Assembly: GCF_026891095.1 (NCBI RefSeq)
Contig: NZ_JAPTNL010000001.1
Location: forward strand, 62,001 to 126,000
Reading direction: 5' to 3'
Source of the DNA: Roseovarius salincola
Lineage (GTDB): Bacteria > Pseudomonadota > Alphaproteobacteria > Rhodobacterales > Rhodobacteraceae
DNA: 64,000 nt
Part shown: in pieces, positions 26,952 through 35,603 of the stretch
How the letters are laid out: every line of letters begins with the position of its first letter
Numbering within the stretch: position 1 is the stretch's first letter
Notes under the pieces: model-generated
The model's database searches: none
What the model was told of the DNA's origin: nothing
The model's input: the letters and a program-made list of their open reading frames with translations, nothing else
Made by a program: the position numbers and the translations under genes

Positions 26952-27443
26952 ATGGTTTCCCTACCCGATTACGAGCGCGACCTGAAGCGCGGGATCGCGG
27001 CGCCTGATGAGGCGAAGCGCCGGGGCGCGCGCGTGCACCGGGCATTGTTCATGTGCCTGGGCGCCGCGCTGATGATGGCGGCGGTCGGGATATGGATGGT
27101 TCCCGCCGGACCCGGCGACGAGTCGATGCTGATCGTCAAGCTGCTGATTTCGGCGGTGATGCTGGTGGTCGGGCTGATGCTGATGAGCGGGCTGAACGAG
27201 GCCGCACCGGCGCCGGAAATCCAGATCGACCGCGCCGGGGGTGAGCTGCGCCTGATGGAATACGGGCCGGATGGCGCGCCGCGGCTGGCGGCCAGACATG
27301 AGCTTTCGGCGCTCAGGGAGGTGTCGCTCTTCAACGGTGTCTTTTCGGCGAAGGACGCGCGCGGCTGCGAGCTGATCTCGTTGCCGGTGACGGATTCGCG
27401 CACCCGCGCGGCGCTGCGCGCGGCGCTGGATATCGCCAGCTGA
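26952..27443 (+). CDS. Hypothetical inner-membrane protein
   Basis: A 163-residue protein with two predicted membrane helices near the N-terminus (about 31-50, LFMCLGAALMMAAVGIWMV, and 63-82, KLLISAVMLVVGLMLMSGL) and a cytoplasmic C-terminal domain of about 80 residues starting AAPAPEIQIDRAGGELRLMEY. The soluble part looks like a small PH-like or beta-rich domain (ELSALREVSLFNGVF, CELISLPV), but I do not recognise a named family. The start has GGAGGC upstream at 9 bases. It lies alone between divergent rpsF and the YceI gene. Confidence 0.7.
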   Translation: MVSLPDYERDLKRGIAAPDEAKRRGARVHRALFMCLGAALMMAAVGIWMVPAGPGDESMLIVKLLISAVMLVVGLMLMSGLNEAAPAPEIQIDRAGGELRLMEYGPDGAPRLAARHELSALREVSLFNGVFSAKDARGCELISLPVTDSRTRAALRAALDIAS

Positions 27444-27616
27444 CGCTGTCTGAAACGGTCATGGAAGGCGCGCGCGACGGGACGGGCGCGCGCCACTGTT
27501 CGGATCTCCACACGTTATGTTGAATTCTGGGGGGTTGCCCGTTGACACGGTGGCCGCGAAGATAGACTGGATTTCAACCGATCATCCAAGACCGATCATC
27601 CAAGTATGGAGACCGC

Positions 27617-28195
27617 ATGATGAAGTATATGGTAATGGCCGCAGCGCTGACGATGGGGGCGACCGGGGCATTCGCCGCGCCCGAGAAATACACTCTCGAT
27701 CCCAGCCACAGCCAGGTGATTTTTTCTTATGATCACCTCGGGTTCTCGACGACCTACGGGATGTTCTCGGGGTTCGAGGGCGAGATCATGTTCGATCAGG
27801 ACGATCCGGCCAACTCATCCGTGAACGTGGCGATCCCGGTGCGCTCGATGCTGACCGGCTGGGAAAAGCGCTTCGAGCATTTCATGTCGGAGGATTTCTT
27901 CGGCGCGGTCGAGGGCGACATGGTGACATTCACCTCGACCGGAATCGAGGTGACGGGCGACACCACCGCCGATATCACCGGCGATCTGACCATGAACGGC
28001 GTGACCAAATCGGTCGTTCTGGCGGCGGAGCTGAACAAGAGCGACGGTCATCCGATGAAGGATGGTCAGGCATGGGCCGGGTTCGACGCGACGACCACGC
28101 TCAAGCGGTCGGAATACGGGATGGATTTCGCCGTGCCCGCGGTCAGCGACGAGGTCGCGGTGACGATCTCGATCGAGGCCGGCAAGGCCGAGTGA
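27617..28195 (+). CDS. YceI family periplasmic lipid-binding protein
   Basis: A 192-residue secreted protein. Residues 1-20 are a signal peptide (MVMAAALTMGATGAFA) cut before APEKYTLDPSHSQVIF. The lipocalin-like YceI fold shows as YTLDPSHSQVIFSYDHLGFSTTYGMFSGFEGEI, the MTGDLTMNGVTKSVV-like segment ITGDLTMNGVTKSVVL and the ending DEVAVTISIEA. Homologues bind polyisoprenoid chains and some are induced by acid or osmotic change. GGAGACCGC precedes the ATGATG start. A second YceI domain is fused to a cytochrome b561 on the facing strand, suggesting a linked function in quinone or isoprenoid handling. Confidence 0.92.
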   Translation: MMKYMVMAAALTMGATGAFAAPEKYTLDPSHSQVIFSYDHLGFSTTYGMFSGFEGEIMFDQDDPANSSVNVAIPVRSMLTGWEKRFEHFMSEDFFGAVEGDMVTFTSTGIEVTGDTTADITGDLTMNGVTKSVVLAAELNKSDGHPMKDGQAWAGFDATTTLKRSEYGMDFAVPAVSDEVAVTISIEAGKAE

Positions 28196-28215
28196 CAGGC
28201 GCTGCCTGACAGTGA

Positions 28216-28250
28216 AAGGGCCTGCCATTGATTTGGCAGGCCCTTGGCGT
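28216..28250 (+). terminator. Terminator-like hairpin behind the YceI gene
   Basis: AAGGGCCTGCC and GGCAGGCCCTT are perfect 11-base arms around 8 bases, followed by GGCGTTTGGGG. It sits 21 bases past the stop and directly before the hairpin repeat copy 2. Confidence 0.6.
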
Positions 28251-28277
28251 TTGGGGGGGGGGTGCTTTTGGTCAAGC

Positions 28278-28327
28278 CCGGGGGGCCAGCCCCCCGGACC
28301 CCCCGAGGTATTTCGGGCCAGATGAAG
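28278..28327 (-). repeat. Intergenic hairpin repeat, copy 2 (ATACCTCGGGG family)
   Basis: Reverse-oriented copy: arms CCGGGGGGC (28278-28286) and GCCCCCCGG (28289-28297), then the conserved CCCCGAGGTATTT and GGCCAGATGAAG. It lies between the convergent YceI and cytochrome b561-YceI genes. Confidence 0.85.
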
Positions 28328-28337
28328 GGCTGGCGGT

Positions 28338-29573
28338 TCAGGGGGTGGCGCGCCGGGCGGTGAGGTCGAAGCGGATGTCGACGCTTGCGGCGAGCGAGCC
28401 GGTGCTTTCGCCACCGATACCGAACGCGCGCCGGTCCACGCCGAGGCCGCCCCGCGCGGTGGCGCTGTCGCCTTCGATGTCGAGGGTGAAGGGCATTTCG
28501 ACGGGAACGGATTCGTCCCGGATGCGCAGTGTGCCGCGCGCCACGTGACCCTCGTCGGTGCTGAAGAGATCGGCCGTGAAATCGGCGGTGGGGAAGGCGT
28601 CGGCGTTGAAGTAATCCGCGCCAAGCGCCTCGCTTGTGACCGAGCCGAGGGTCAGGGAAGGGATCGAGATTGTCACGTCGACGCTGCCGTGGCGGCCATT
28701 CGAATCGGGGGTTTCGCTATAGTCGATCGACGCGGTCCAGTCGGCGAAGCTGCCGGTGACCTCGGAGTCCATCTGCACCACGGTGATTTGCAGGCTGCCA
28801 TCCTGCACCTGCCATTCGCTTTCCACCGTTTCGAGCGCCGTGCCCTGCGTGGCGCCGCCGCCGGCGTGGTCTTGGGGAGCAAACCAGCCAAGAGAGGCCG
28901 CGCCGCCCAGCACCGCGCCCCAGAGCGCCAGCGCGGTGACGAGCGGCAGCACATGGCCGGGCTGACGTTCGGTGGGAAGGGCCGGGTTCTGGCCGGGCAG
29001 CATCCGGCGCAGCGTGGCGTCGCCGTCAACGAGGTGGTGCTTGAGCGCACCCGTCACATGCAGCGCGATGGCCCCGAGCAGGACCCATTGCAGCAGGTAA
29101 TGCAGCGTTCCGGTGATGTCCGCGAGCGCCTCATCCCTGGGCACGAAGGGCAGGGATTGACCGAGCGGCCACCAGATCGGCGCGAATCCCGAGGTGGCCG
29201 CGTGATGCACCCAGCCGCTGAGCGGCACCGCCACCAGCGAGCCGTAAAGCAGCCAATGCACGGTCTCGGCGAGCCATGCCTCGGCCGGCTTGTCGCCGTT
29301 AAGGAGCGCCGGCTTGGGCTGGCCGATGGCCCATGCGATGCGCGCCAGCGCCACGAAGAAGAGCGCGACGCCGATGGTCTTGTGCATCGAAAAGAGCGTC
29401 GCGGCGAGCTGGAGGGCGGAGTTGTCCGGGCTGGCGCCGGTGCCGCGCACCTCATGGGCGAGGTCGCTGGCGATCAGGCCCAAGGGGAACATCGCCAGGA
29501 TCAGCAGCGCGGTCAACCAGTGAAAGGTCTTGGTGACGCTGCCATAGGTCGTGCTGGAATTGCTGAGTGGCAT
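28338..29573 (-). CDS. Cytochrome b561 - YceI fusion protein
   Basis: A 411-residue fusion. Residues 1-180 are a di-heme cytochrome b561 with four membrane helices and histidines in TFHWLTALLIL, MHKTIGVALF, VHWLLYGSLVAV and LHYLLQWVLLGAIALHVTGALKHH. After one more membrane segment (about 210-235, VLPLVTALALWGAVLGGAASL) residues 255-408 are a periplasmic YceI domain (SLQITVVQMDSEVTGSFADWTASIDY, GTLRIRDESVPVEMPFTLDIEGD). Predicted role: electron transfer across the inner membrane from quinol to a periplasmic acceptor with an isoprenoid-binding domain attached. Convergent with a stand-alone yceI gene. Confidence 0.9.
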   Translation of the reverse strand: MPLSNSSTTYGSVTKTFHWLTALLILAMFPLGLIASDLAHEVRGTGASPDNSALQLAATLFSMHKTIGVALFFVALARIAWAIGQPKPALLNGDKPAEAWLAETVHWLLYGSLVAVPLSGWVHHAATSGFAPIWWPLGQSLPFVPRDEALADITGTLHYLLQWVLLGAIALHVTGALKHHLVDGDATLRRMLPGQNPALPTERQPGHVLPLVTALALWGAVLGGAASLGWFAPQDHAGGGATQGTALETVESEWQVQDGSLQITVVQMDSEVTGSFADWTASIDYSETPDSNGRHGSVDVTISIPSLTLGSVTSEALGADYFNADAFPTADFTADLFSTDEGHVARGTLRIRDESVPVEMPFTLDIEGDSATARGGLGVDRRAFGIGGESTGSLAASVDIRFDLTARRATP

Positions 29574-29741
29574 CGTGCGGGGCTCCTGATGGTTGCGGCC
29601 TTTGGGGCGACATTAGCCGAGCGCGCGGGCGGGGCAATGGCGCAGGGCGCACAGGTGTCGTGCGTCGGTGTTGGGCGTTGCCTCTGTGCACGAGGCGCGG
29701 TATCGGTCCCGCCACAGCTAATCGGGAGGCAGGAGATCACA

Positions 29742-30683
29742 ATGAGCCGAGCATTCATATTCCCCGGGCAGGGCGCCCAGACCATCGGAATGGGACAGGC
29801 GCTGGCCGATGCCTACCCGGCGGCCAAAGCCGTATTCGACGAGGTCGACGAGGCATTGGGTGAAAAGCTGAGCGCGCTGATCTGGGAGGGCGAGCAGGAT
29901 GTGCTGACCCTCACGCAGAACGCTCAGCCCGCGCTGATGGCCACCTCGCTGGCGGCGATGCGCGCGCTGGAGGCCGAGGGCGTGACTGTGGATGCGGCAG
30001 CGATGGTGGCGGGGCATTCGCTGGGTGAATATTCGGCGCTGGCGGCGGCGGGCGCCCTGAGCATCGCCGATTGCGCGCGCCTGTTGCGTATCCGGGGCGA
30101 GGCCATGCAGAAGGCCGTGCCGGTGGGCGAGGGTGCGATGGCCGCCATTCTGGGTCTTGATCTGGAGGCCGTGCGCGAGGTGGCCGGTGCCGCCGCGCAG
30201 GGCGAGGTCTGCCAGGCCGCCAATGACAACGACCCCGGACAGGTGGTGGTGTCGGGCGCGAAGGCGGCCGTGGAACGCGCGGTGGAGATCGCCAGGGAGA
30301 AGGGCGCCAAGCGCGCGATGTTGCTGCCGGTGAGCGCGCCCTTTCATTGCGCATTGATGCAGCCTGCCGCCGATGTGATGCAAGAGGCGCTGAGCGGGGT
30401 CGAAATGGCCGCGCCCAAGGTGCCGCTGGTGGCCAATGTGCTGGCTGCGCCGGTCAGCGATCCGGCGGAGATCCGCAAGCTGCTGGTCAGCCAGGTCACG
30501 GGCGCGGTACGCTGGCGCGAGTCGGTGCTGTACATGGCGGGCGAGGGAGTGAGCGAGCTCTGGGAGATCGGCGCGGGCAAGGCGCTGAGCGGCATGGCCC
30601 GGCGGATCGACCGTGCCCTGGCCACACGCGCCATCGGCACACCCGAGGATGTCGCGGCGGCTGTCGCGGCGATGAACGGCTGA
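29742..30683 (+). CDS. fabD: Malonyl-CoA:ACP transacylase
   Basis: A 313-residue FabD, which loads malonyl groups from CoA onto acyl carrier protein in fatty-acid synthesis. The FPGQGAQ start (residues 7-13), the active-site Ser93 in GHSLGEYSA and His202 in APFHCALMQP are all present. AGGAG lies 7 bases before ATG. The open frame extends far upstream but only this segment aligns with the family. It begins the fabD-fabG-acpP-(hisA-like)-fabF-mltG series and precedes fabG by 89 bases. Confidence 0.97.
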   Translation: MSRAFIFPGQGAQTIGMGQALADAYPAAKAVFDEVDEALGEKLSALIWEGEQDVLTLTQNAQPALMATSLAAMRALEAEGVTVDAAAMVAGHSLGEYSALAAAGALSIADCARLLRIRGEAMQKAVPVGEGAMAAILGLDLEAVREVAGAAAQGEVCQAANDNDPGQVVVSGAKAAVERAVEIAREKGAKRAMLLPVSAPFHCALMQPAADVMQEALSGVEMAAPKVPLVANVLAAPVSDPAEIRKLLVSQVTGAVRWRESVLYMAGEGVSELWEIGAGKALSGMARRIDRALATRAIGTPEDVAAAVAAMNG

Positions 30684-30772
30684 GGCCGCCCAAAGCGCGA
30701 ATTTTCAGGCCGGGCCGCCAGAGGGTGGTCCGGCGCCAGAACCGAAAGCCAGAACCGAAAGGATGCAAGAGC

Positions 30773-31510
30773 ATGTTTGATCTGACAGGGAAAAACGCGC
30801 TGATCACCGGCGCGTCGGGCGGGATCGGCGGCGCGATCGCCACCGCGCTGCATGGGGCCGGTGCCAGTGTCGGCCTGAGCGGCACGCGGACCGAGCCGCT
30901 GGAGGCGCTGGCAGGAGAGTTGGGCGAGCGCGCCCATGTGCTGCCCTGCAACCTTGGCGATGCCGAGGCGGTCGAGGCGCTGCCCAGGCAGGCGATCGAG
31001 GCCATGGGCGGGCTGGATATCCTGGTCAACAATGCAGGGATCACCCGCGACCAGATCTTCATGCGCATGTCCGACGAGGAATGGGCGCAGGTTCTGGATG
31101 TGAACCTGACCTCGGCCATGCGGCTGTGCCGGGGCGTCATGCGTCCGATGATGAAGGCGCGGTGGGGCCGGATCATCAATATCAGTTCGATCGTCGGCGC
31201 CACCGGAAATCCCGGTCAGGCCAATTATGCGGCCTCCAAGGCGGGGCTGGTCGGGATGACGAAATCCATCGCCTATGAGGTCGCGAGCCGCGGCATCACT
31301 GCCAATGCGGTCGCGCCGGGCTTCATCGCCACGGCGATGACCGACAAGCTGAACGACGATCAGAAAGAGAAGATCAACGCCCAGATTCCCGCCGCCCGGA
31401 TGGGCGCCCCCGAAGAGATCGCGGCGGCGGTCCTGTATCTGGCCAGCCCGGAGGCGGCCTATGTCACCGGCAGCACGCTGCATGTGAATGGCGGCATGGC
31501 GATGCTCTGA
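30773..31510 (+). CDS. fabG: 3-oxoacyl-ACP reductase
   Basis: A 245-residue SDR that reduces beta-ketoacyl-ACP with NADPH. The cofactor motif TGASGGIG (12-19), NNAG (86-89), Ser138, Tyr152 and Lys156 (NYAASKAG) are intact, in contrast to the degenerate SDR at 5787. Length and the ending YVTGSTLHVNGGMAML are standard. It is placed between fabD and acpP as in most alphaproteobacteria. ATG at 30773 has GAAAGGA upstream. Confidence 0.97.
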   Translation: MFDLTGKNALITGASGGIGGAIATALHGAGASVGLSGTRTEPLEALAGELGERAHVLPCNLGDAEAVEALPRQAIEAMGGLDILVNNAGITRDQIFMRMSDEEWAQVLDVNLTSAMRLCRGVMRPMMKARWGRIINISSIVGATGNPGQANYAASKAGLVGMTKSIAYEVASRGITANAVAPGFIATAMTDKLNDDQKEKINAQIPAARMGAPEEIAAAVLYLASPEAAYVTGSTLHVNGGMAML

Positions 31511-31511
31511 T

Positions 31512-31532
31512 TCTCGCGCGCCGCCCGCGAGA
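31512..31532 (+). terminator. Possible weak terminator behind fabG
   Basis: TCTCGCG and CGCGAGA arms around seven bases directly behind the fabG stop, followed by GCCTTTGCG. The short T-tract suggests at most partial termination. Confidence 0.4.
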
Positions 31533-31719
31533 GCCTTTGCGAAGGAGCCGGACATGCGCGCGCGACACGGGAGCGAACGGCGACATGCACGATCCTTGAT
31601 CGCGATGTTCAACTCCGGAATGTCGCTGCGCGATAGGCGCTTGGCCCCACTCCGTGATCCGTTTGCGGCGGTGCTGAGCCATCCTTTGCAGAGCGTCCCA
31701 TGGGCCTTGCGAAAGGATT

Positions 31720-31747
31720 TGCCTACGGCGCGCCATGTGCTATAGGC
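31720..31747 (+). promoter_or_regulatory. Candidate sigma-70 promoter of acpP
   Basis: TTGCCT (31720-31725) and TATAGG (31742-31747) are separated by 16 bases. Transcription would start near 31754, giving an acpP 5' UTR of about 140 bases. Confidence 0.5.
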
Positions 31748-31753
31748 GGCGCA

Positions 31754-31895
31754 GACCGGCCGGGAGAAGTGCCCGGCTGCCCGTGAGGACGGGACCACCG
31801 AGCCGCCCGGAGAGGGGCACCACCATGGCCACTTCCCGGCTTGGGCAGGGGCAGAAAGCGGGTTGTCAGACCCGGAGAAAGATGAGGATTAAGAC
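31754..31895 (+). ncRNA. Possible structured 5' leader of acpP
   Basis: Immediately behind the candidate start are two adjacent hairpins: GCCGGG/CCCGGC around AGAAGTG (31759-31777) and CCCGT/ACGGG around GAGG (31780-31793). A third, longer fold can be drawn with AGCCG (31801-31805) against CGGCT farther on. No known RNA family is recognised. The structure is drawn by eye. Confidence 0.35.
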
Positions 31896-32129
31896 ATGAG
31901 CGATATCGCAGACCGCGTGAAGAAGATCGTCGTCGAGCATCTCGGCGTTGAAGAGGACAAGGTGACCGAGAACGCTTCGTTCATCGACGATCTGGGGGCG
32001 GACAGCCTTGATACGGTCGAGCTGGTCATGGCCTTCGAAGAAGAGTTCGGCATCGAGATTCCCGATGACGCTGCCGAGACCATCCAGACCTTCGGCGATG
32101 CGGTGAAGTTCATCAGCGACGCGTCGTAA
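31896..32129 (+). CDS. acpP: Acyl carrier protein
   Basis: A 77-residue acidic ACP. Ser37 in [19 protein letters not shown] carries the 4'-phosphopantetheine arm after modification by AcpS. It shuttles acyl chains between the Fab enzymes, LpxL-type acyltransferases and LuxI. The separate promoter and terminator suggest that it is transcribed at a higher level than the fab genes around it. Confidence 0.98.
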   Translation: MSDIADRVKKIVVEHLGVEEDKVTENASFIDDLGADSLDTVELVMAFEEEFGIEIPDDAAETIQTFGDAVKFISDAS

Positions 32130-32156
32130 AGACGACGACTTTCGCCTTCGGGCATG

Positions 32157-32187
32157 AGGCCCCTGCCGGATGGCGGGGGCCTTTTTC
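32157..32187 (+). terminator. Rho-independent terminator of acpP
   Basis: AGGCCCCTGCC and GGCGGGGGCCT arms around GGAT, followed by TTTTCG, 28 bases past the acpP stop. Confidence 0.87.
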
Positions 32188-32326
32188 GTGCTGAAACCCG
32201 GCGTGGGAGGCGTGAACGGGCGCTATCATGCCGATTTGACGATACCCCGATGGCGAGATCGCCTTCATTTTGTGCAGGGTCCGGGCAGTGCCGGGCGGGG
32301 CATCGCAAATTGAGGGCGCACGTGTC

Positions 32327-33070
32327 ATGATCATCTATCCCACACTCGAACTGATGAACGGCAAATGCGTGTCGCTGACGCGCGGGCGGCTGGATGAGCC
32401 GGTGATCTGGCATGTCGATCCGGTGGCGACCGCGCGCGGCTTTGCCGCCGCGGGGGCGTCGTGGATGCACCTGACCGATATCGACGCGCTGAGCGGCGGG
32501 CATGGCAATGACGCATTGATCGAAGAGATCATCCGCGCGGCGGGCATTCCGGTGCAACTGGGCGGGGGTTTTCGCGCCCGCGACCGGGTGACCAGGTGGA
32601 TCGACCGGGGTGCCGGGCGGATCGTGATCGGCACGATGGCAGCGCATGATCCCGAATTGCTGCGCGAACTGGCGCGCCGTCACCCCGACCAGATCGTGCT
32701 GGCGGTGGATATCCATGAGGGCTCGGTGATGACCGAAGGCTGGAAATCGCGCAGCGCCTTTGAGCCGGAGATCTATGTGAAGGCCTTTGACGATGTCCCG
32801 CTGGCGGGAATCATCGTCACCGATATCGATGCCGATATCGAGGATAGCGATGGCAGCCTCGGGGTCCTGACGGGGCTTGCGGCGCAGACCCGCCATCCGG
32901 TGATCGCGCGCGGCACCGTGCGCAGCGCGGATGACGTGGCGCGCCTGAAATATGTGCCCAATATCGCGGGCACGCTGATTGGACGCGCGCTGTTGTCGCG
33001 CGATGTCGATCTGGGGGAGGCGCTGGCGCTGGCCTCTGCCGATACCGGGCCGACGGCCGCGTTTCGCTAG
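32327..33070 (+). CDS. HisA/HisF-family (beta/alpha)8-barrel protein, HisA paralogue
   Basis: A 247-residue protein homologous to HisA (ProFAR isomerase), with both half-barrel phosphate sites visible (GGGFRARDRV near residue 79; GTVRSADDVARL near 205). In HisA two aspartates are catalytic; the second is present (Asp128 in VLAVDIHEG), but the first is Glu8 in IYPTLELMNGKCVSL. It is not in a his operon but inserted between acpP and fabF. So it is either a divergent isomerase or has another substrate. GGGCGCACGTGTC precedes the ATG, with no strong ribosome binding site. Confidence 0.82.
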   Translation: MIIYPTLELMNGKCVSLTRGRLDEPVIWHVDPVATARGFAAAGASWMHLTDIDALSGGHGNDALIEEIIRAAGIPVQLGGGFRARDRVTRWIDRGAGRIVIGTMAAHDPELLRELARRHPDQIVLAVDIHEGSVMTEGWKSRSAFEPEIYVKAFDDVPLAGIIVTDIDADIEDSDGSLGVLTGLAAQTRHPVIARGTVRSADDVARLKYVPNIAGTLIGRALLSRDVDLGEALALASADTGPTAAFR

Positions 33071-33189
33071 GGGCGGCGAATTTCGGCGGCAGGGTGTCAC
33101 GCGGAGATGAGCCGGGCGCAGTGCTCTTGCCCACCGGGGGCAAGGCGGGTTAAGAGCAACCCTTGAAACGACATGGAAAGGGCAGCAGC

Positions 33190-34449
33190 ATGCGTCGAGT
33201 GGTTGTCACCGGACTGGGATTGGTCACGCCTCTGGCCTCGGGCGTCGAGGAAAGCTGGAAAAGGCTGCTGGCCGGGCAATCGGGCGCGGGCACGATCACC
33301 CGTTTCGATCCGGTCAACGTGGCGACCAAATACGCCTGCGAAGTGCCGCTGGGCGATGGCAGTGACGGCACGTTCAACGCCGACGATCACATGGCCCCGA
33401 AGGAGCGCCGCAAGGTGGATGATTTCATCCTCTACGGTGTGGCCGCCGCCGACATGGCGGTCAAGGATGCGGGCTGGATGCCCGAGGATGACGAGAGCCT
33501 TGAGCGCACTGGTGTTATGCTGGGTTCGGGGATCGGCGGGCTGCGCTCGATCGAGGAAACCACGCTGGTGATCCGCGACAAGGGCGTGCGGCGGGTATCG
33601 CCGTTCTTTATCCCCGGCGCGCTGATCAATCTGATCAGCGGGCAGGTCAGCATCCGCTATGGGTTCAAAGGCCCCAACCATTCGGTCGTCACCGCCTGTT
33701 CGACGGGCGCGCATGCGATCGGGGATGCCTCGCGTCTGATCCAGTTCGGGGATGCCGATGTGATGATCGCCGGGGGCGCGGAGGCGGCGATCTGCGAGAT
33801 CGGGATCGCCGGGTTCAACGCCTGCAAGGCGCTTTCGACCAAATGGGCCGACGATCCGCAAGCCGCCAGCCGCCCCTATGACGAGGACCGCGACGGGTTC
33901 GTCATGGGCGAGGGCGCGGGGGTTGTCGTGCTGGAGGAATACGAGCACGCCAAGGCGCGCGGCGCCAAGATCTATGCCGAGGTCCTGGGCTATGGCCTGT
34001 CGGGCGACGCCTATCATATCACCGCCCCCTCGGAAGATGGCGACGGCGGTTTCCGGGCCATGCAGGCGGCGCTGAAACATGCCGGGATCACGCCCGACGA
34101 GGTGGATTACGTCAATGCACACGGGACCAGCACCATGGCCGACCCGATCGAGCTGCGCGCGGTCGAGCGGCTGTTGGGGGATGCGGCAAGCAAGGCGACG
34201 ATGAGTTCGACGAAATCCTCGACCGGGCATCTGCTGGGCGCGGCGGGGGCGATCGAGGCGATCTTCTCGATCCTGGCGGTGCGCGACAACGTGGCGCCGC
34301 CGACGATCAACCTGACAAACCCGGCGGTGGAGACTCCGTTGAATCTGGCGGCCAATGCGAAACAGGAGCGCAAGATCGACGTGGCGATCTCGAACAGCTT
34401 CGGGTTTGGCGGCACCAATGCCTGTCTTTGCCTTGGGGTCGTGCGCTGA
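33190..34449 (+). CDS. fabF: Beta-ketoacyl-ACP synthase II
   Basis: A 419-residue FabF that condenses malonyl-ACP with acyl-ACP, elongating fatty acids. The Cys-His-His triad is complete: Cys170 in VTACSTGAHA, His311 in NAHGTST and His347 in KSSTGHLLGAAG. The start MRRVVVTGLGLVTPL is canonical with AAAGGG upstream. Its stop overlaps the mltG start (TGATG), so the two are translationally coupled. Confidence 0.97.
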   Translation: MRRVVVTGLGLVTPLASGVEESWKRLLAGQSGAGTITRFDPVNVATKYACEVPLGDGSDGTFNADDHMAPKERRKVDDFILYGVAAADMAVKDAGWMPEDDESLERTGVMLGSGIGGLRSIEETTLVIRDKGVRRVSPFFIPGALINLISGQVSIRYGFKGPNHSVVTACSTGAHAIGDASRLIQFGDADVMIAGGAEAAICEIGIAGFNACKALSTKWADDPQAASRPYDEDRDGFVMGEGAGVVVLEEYEHAKARGAKIYAEVLGYGLSGDAYHITAPSEDGDGGFRAMQAALKHAGITPDEVDYVNAHGTSTMADPIELRAVERLLGDAASKATMSSTKSSTGHLLGAAGAIEAIFSILAVRDNVAPPTINLTNPAVETPLNLAANAKQERKIDVAISNSFGFGGTNACLCLGVVR

Positions 34450-35603
34450 TGTGGCGCCATATTGCTTCTAACGCACTGACTTTCCTTGTTGTTCTGACCT
34501 TCCTCGTGGGTGGGGTGATCTTGTGGGGGCAGTCGGAATATAACGCCCGCGGACCGCTTGAGGAGCCGATCTGCCTGCGCGTGGACCGGGGCAGCAGCAT
34601 GCGCGCGGTGTCGCGCGAACTGCAGGACGAGGGCGCCATCACCAACGGCACGATCTTTCGCGTGGGCGCTGATTATACCAACAAGAACAATGAGTTGAAG
34701 GCCGGAAGCTGGCTGCTGCCCGAGGGCGCCAGCATGGCCGAGATCATCGACCTTGTGACAAGGGGCGGGGCGAGCACCTGTGGCACCGAGGTGGTGTATC
34801 GGATCGGCGTGACCGATTCGGTGATCGCGGTGCGCGAACTGGACCCGGCGACCAGCCGCTATGTCGAGAAGGCCGCCTTCACACCCGGCGCCGGGGACAT
34901 CCCCGAAGCCTATGAAACCCTGCGCGATCAAGCGGATACGAGATACCGCATCGCCGTGGCCGAGGGTGCCACCAGCTGGCAGATCGTCGAAGGGCTGAAA
35001 TCCGTCGACGTGCTGGCGGGAGAGGTTGACAAGATCCCCCCCGAAGGCAGCCTCGCGCCCGACAGCTATGAGGTCAGGGCCGGCGACAGCCGCGCCGGTG
35101 TGATAGAGAAAATGCTGGCCAATCAGGATGTTATCGTGGCCGAAGCCTGGGAGAACCGGCCAGAAGATCTGCCGGTTAACAGCCCGGACGAGCTGTTGAT
35201 CCTGGCGTCGATCATCGAGAAGGAAACCGGCGTGCCCGAAGAGCGCAGGCAGGTGGCGAGCGTCTTCGTCAACCGGCTGCGGGCGGGGATGCGGCTTCAG
35301 ACCGATCCGACCGTGATCTACGGCATTACCAAGGGCGAAGGTGTCTTGGGCCGGGGGCTGCGGCAAAGCGAGCTGCGCCGAGCAACCCCTTGGAATACTT
35401 ACGTGATCGAGGGCCTTCCGCCGACGCCGATCGCCAATCCGGGCCGCGCCAGCATCGAGGCGGCGGTCGATCCGGCAGAGACGGATTTCATCTTTTTCGT
35501 GGCGGATGGGTCCGGCGGGCACGCCTTTGCCAGGACGCTGGACGAGCATAACCGCAACGTGGCGCGCTGGCGCGAGATCGAGGCCGAGCGCCGCACCGAC
35601 TGA
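34449..35603 (+). CDS. mltG: Endolytic murein transglycosylase MltG
   Basis: A 384-residue YceG-type enzyme thought to terminate nascent glycan strands during peptidoglycan synthesis. A single membrane anchor (about 9-29, ALTFLVVLTFLVGGVILWG) is followed by a LysM-like region and the catalytic domain, with the essential glutamate Glu257 in LASIIEKETG and the NPGRASIEAAVDP block near the C-terminus. ATG at 34449 shares its first base with the fabF stop. The stop is followed after 5 bases by the GTACAAAACG element. Confidence 0.95.
   Translation: MWRHIASNALTFLVVLTFLVGGVILWGQSEYNARGPLEEPICLRVDRGSSMRAVSRELQDEGAITNGTIFRVGADYTNKNNELKAGSWLLPEGASMAEIIDLVTRGGASTCGTEVVYRIGVTDSVIAVRELDPATSRYVEKAAFTPGAGDIPEAYETLRDQADTRYRIAVAEGATSWQIVEGLKSVDVLAGEVDKIPPEGSLAPDSYEVRAGDSRAGVIEKMLANQDVIVAEAWENRPEDLPVNSPDELLILASIIEKETGVPEERRQVASVFVNRLRAGMRLQTDPTVIYGITKGEGVLGRGLRQSELRRATPWNTYVIEGLPPTPIANPGRASIEAAVDPAETDFIFFVADGSGGHAFARTLDEHNRNVARWREIEAERRTD

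Larger units (their letters stand above)
31511..31895 (+). other. fabG-acpP intergenic region
   Basis: These 385 bases contain a weak hairpin, a candidate promoter (31720-31747) and a probable structured acpP leader. A 63-codon open frame from 31554 with a Shine-Dalgarno-like AAGGAG is present, but its codon use is random and I do not regard it as a gene. Confidence 0.5.

Noticed and set aside
28545..29741. Upstream extension of the fabD frame over 1.2 kb
   Set aside because: It is open only because of high GC, overlaps the b561-YceI gene in antisense and does not resemble FabD; the AGGAG-ATG at 29742 is the start.
31554..31745. 63-codon frame with AAGGAG upstream in the fabG-acpP gap
   Set aside because: Third-codon positions show no GC bias expected for a gene here, the product is Arg-rich without a domain, and the acpP promoter overlaps its end.
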